Part shown: piece by piece, positions 5,672 through 6,114 of the stretch
Layout: every line of letters starts with the position of its first letter
Position numbering within the stretch: the stretch's first letter is position 1
From: Candidatus Acetothermia bacterium
Lineage (GTDB): Bacteria > Bipolaricaulota > Bipolaricaulia > UBA7950 > UBA9294
NCBI GenBank assembly: GCA_003650505.1
Contig: QMQL01000055.1
Location: forward strand, 1 to 6,114
DNA length: 6,114 nt
Reading direction: 5' to 3'
Translations under genes and position numbers: made by a program
Notes under the pieces: generated by a model
Told to the model about the DNA's origin: nothing
Seen by the model: the letters and a program-made list of their open reading frames with translations, nothing else
Database searches by the model: none

Positions 5672-5794
5672 TAATGACGGGGAAAGGCCATCGGATCTAC
5701 CATTGCAAGTGGTGTGATGGAACCGTGCATTTCTGCCGACTGATTCGCTTGCCGATCTGGAAATGCAGGTTGGTGATGGAGATAGACGAGAGGG

Positions 5795-6114
5795 CTAGCC
5801 CTTCTGTCCGCCGAGCGCCTCGATGATCGCCTTGCAGAAGGCGGGAAGATCGATCGGAATCCTCGATGTGATCAGGTTACCGTCGCGGACGACCTCCTGA
5901 TCGATCCACTCCGCGCCGGCATTCCTCAGATCGTCCTTGATCGAGGAGACGCTCGTCACCCTTCTGCCTTGGAGGATCCCGGCCGAGGCGAGGACCCAGC
6001 CGGCGTGGCAGATCGCAGCGACGACCTTCCCCTGCCCGTAGGCCTCGCGCACAAGCCCGATGAGGGCATCATCGCGGCGGATCAGGTCAGGTGCATAACC
6101 GCCCGGGATCACGA
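5795..6114 (-). CDS. DJ-1/PfpI-family protein (5' end beyond window)
   Basis: The last 105 residues of a DJ-1/PfpI-superfamily protein are visible; family members are about 170-190 residues, so the start lies past 6114. The first full codon, GTG at 6112, encodes the interior Val of the VIPGG strand rather than a start. The segment contains GGYAPD, then VAAICHAGW with the nucleophile-elbow Cys (codon 6010-6008) followed by His, then GRRVTSVSSIKDDL, GAEWIDQEVV and DGNLITSRIPIDLPAF, all typical of the PfpI branch. Members include intracellular proteases, glyoxalase/deglycase-type enzymes and stress proteins; the exact activity cannot be read. It is more GC-rich than the sugar operon and is separated from lacI by a gap with its own promoter, so it is probably not part of the operon. 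Confidence 0.92.
   Translation of the reverse strand, partial: VIPGGYAPDLIRRDDALIGLVREAYGQGKVVAAICHAGWVLASAGILQGRRVTSVSSIKDDLRNAGAEWIDQEVVRDGNLITSRIPIDLPAFCKAIIEALGGQKG

Larger units (their letters stand above)
5481..5794. other. Gene-poor stretch between pfpI and lacI
   Basis: No convincing gene lies here. It holds a second operator-like site (5658-5671), a hairpin-forming palindrome (5515-5529) and a loose inverted repeat TGCATTTC / GAAATGCA (5726-5733 and 5760-5767, 26 bases apart). A plus-strand frame of 77 codons (5593-5826) opens with TTG, lacks a ribosome site and runs into the pfpI 3' end; its Cys/His cluster is discussed as a finding. No clear terminator follows pfpI on the minus strand. 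Confidence 0.6.

Noticed and set aside
5726..5767. Inverted repeat TGCATTTC / GAAATGCA as an operator or element end
   Set aside because: The arms are only 8 bp and 26 bases apart, with no target duplication or transposase nearby; this is expected by chance at modest frequency.
5791..5802. Perfect 12-bp palindrome AGGGCTAGCCCT over the pfpI stop as a terminator
   Set aside because: With a minimal loop the stem is only about four pairs and no T-run follows; it is too weak to call.
1..6114. CRISPR array, tRNA/rRNA, insertion sequence or phage attachment site
   Set aside because: No regularly spaced repeats, tRNA-like folds, transposase or integrase motifs were seen on either strand.

Overview
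The window carries a compact ribose-type sugar uptake and catabolism locus, with every recognisable gene on the minus strand. Reading in the direction of transcription (high to low coordinates), it holds: the 3' two-thirds of a DJ-1/PfpI-family gene (6114-5795); a gene-poor gap of about 370 bases containing promoter and operator-like sites; a LacI-family regulator (5426-4341); a periplasmic RbsB-like sugar-binding protein (4206-3307); a BtpA/SgcQ-family TIM-barrel protein (3223-2405); a ribokinase (2408-1437); an RbsD-type ribose pyranase (1440-997); and the first 331 codons of an RbsA-like double ABC ATPase (993 to the window edge). A permease (rbsC) would be expected just beyond position 1; it is not in view.

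The genes fit one job. The binding protein captures a pentose, probably ribose or a close relative, for the RbsA-powered ABC importer. RbsD converts pyranose to furanose forms, ribokinase phosphorylates the furanose, and the LacI regulator senses the sugar. The unexplained member is the BtpA-like protein, wedged between the binding protein and the kinase and joined to the kinase by an ATGA overlap. Kinase and rbsD share a second ATGA overlap, and rbsA begins three bases after the rbsD stop, so translation is tightly coupled. A 12-bp-stem hairpin separates the binding-protein gene from the enzyme genes and may set unequal expression.

Regulation is partly readable. The lacI promoter has a perfect TTGACA, a 17-base spacer and TATTTT. 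A LacI-type operator (TGAAAACGCTTTCC) sits on the expected transcription start, which implies autoregulation and places the true lacI start at GTG 5426 rather than at the upstream TTG. A second site matching at 12 of 14 positions lies exactly 220 bp upstream, and a weaker one lies near the binding-protein promoter.

The organism cannot be named from this. The binding protein has a Sec signal peptide with no lipobox cysteine, which favours a diderm bacterium over a typical Gram-positive. The sequence has moderate GC with local swings: the pfpI end is clearly GC-rich (41 of 60 at 5941-6000) and the lacI 3' end AT-rich (20 of 60 at 4441-4500). No RNA genes, CRISPR arrays, insertion sequences or mobile-element genes are visible.
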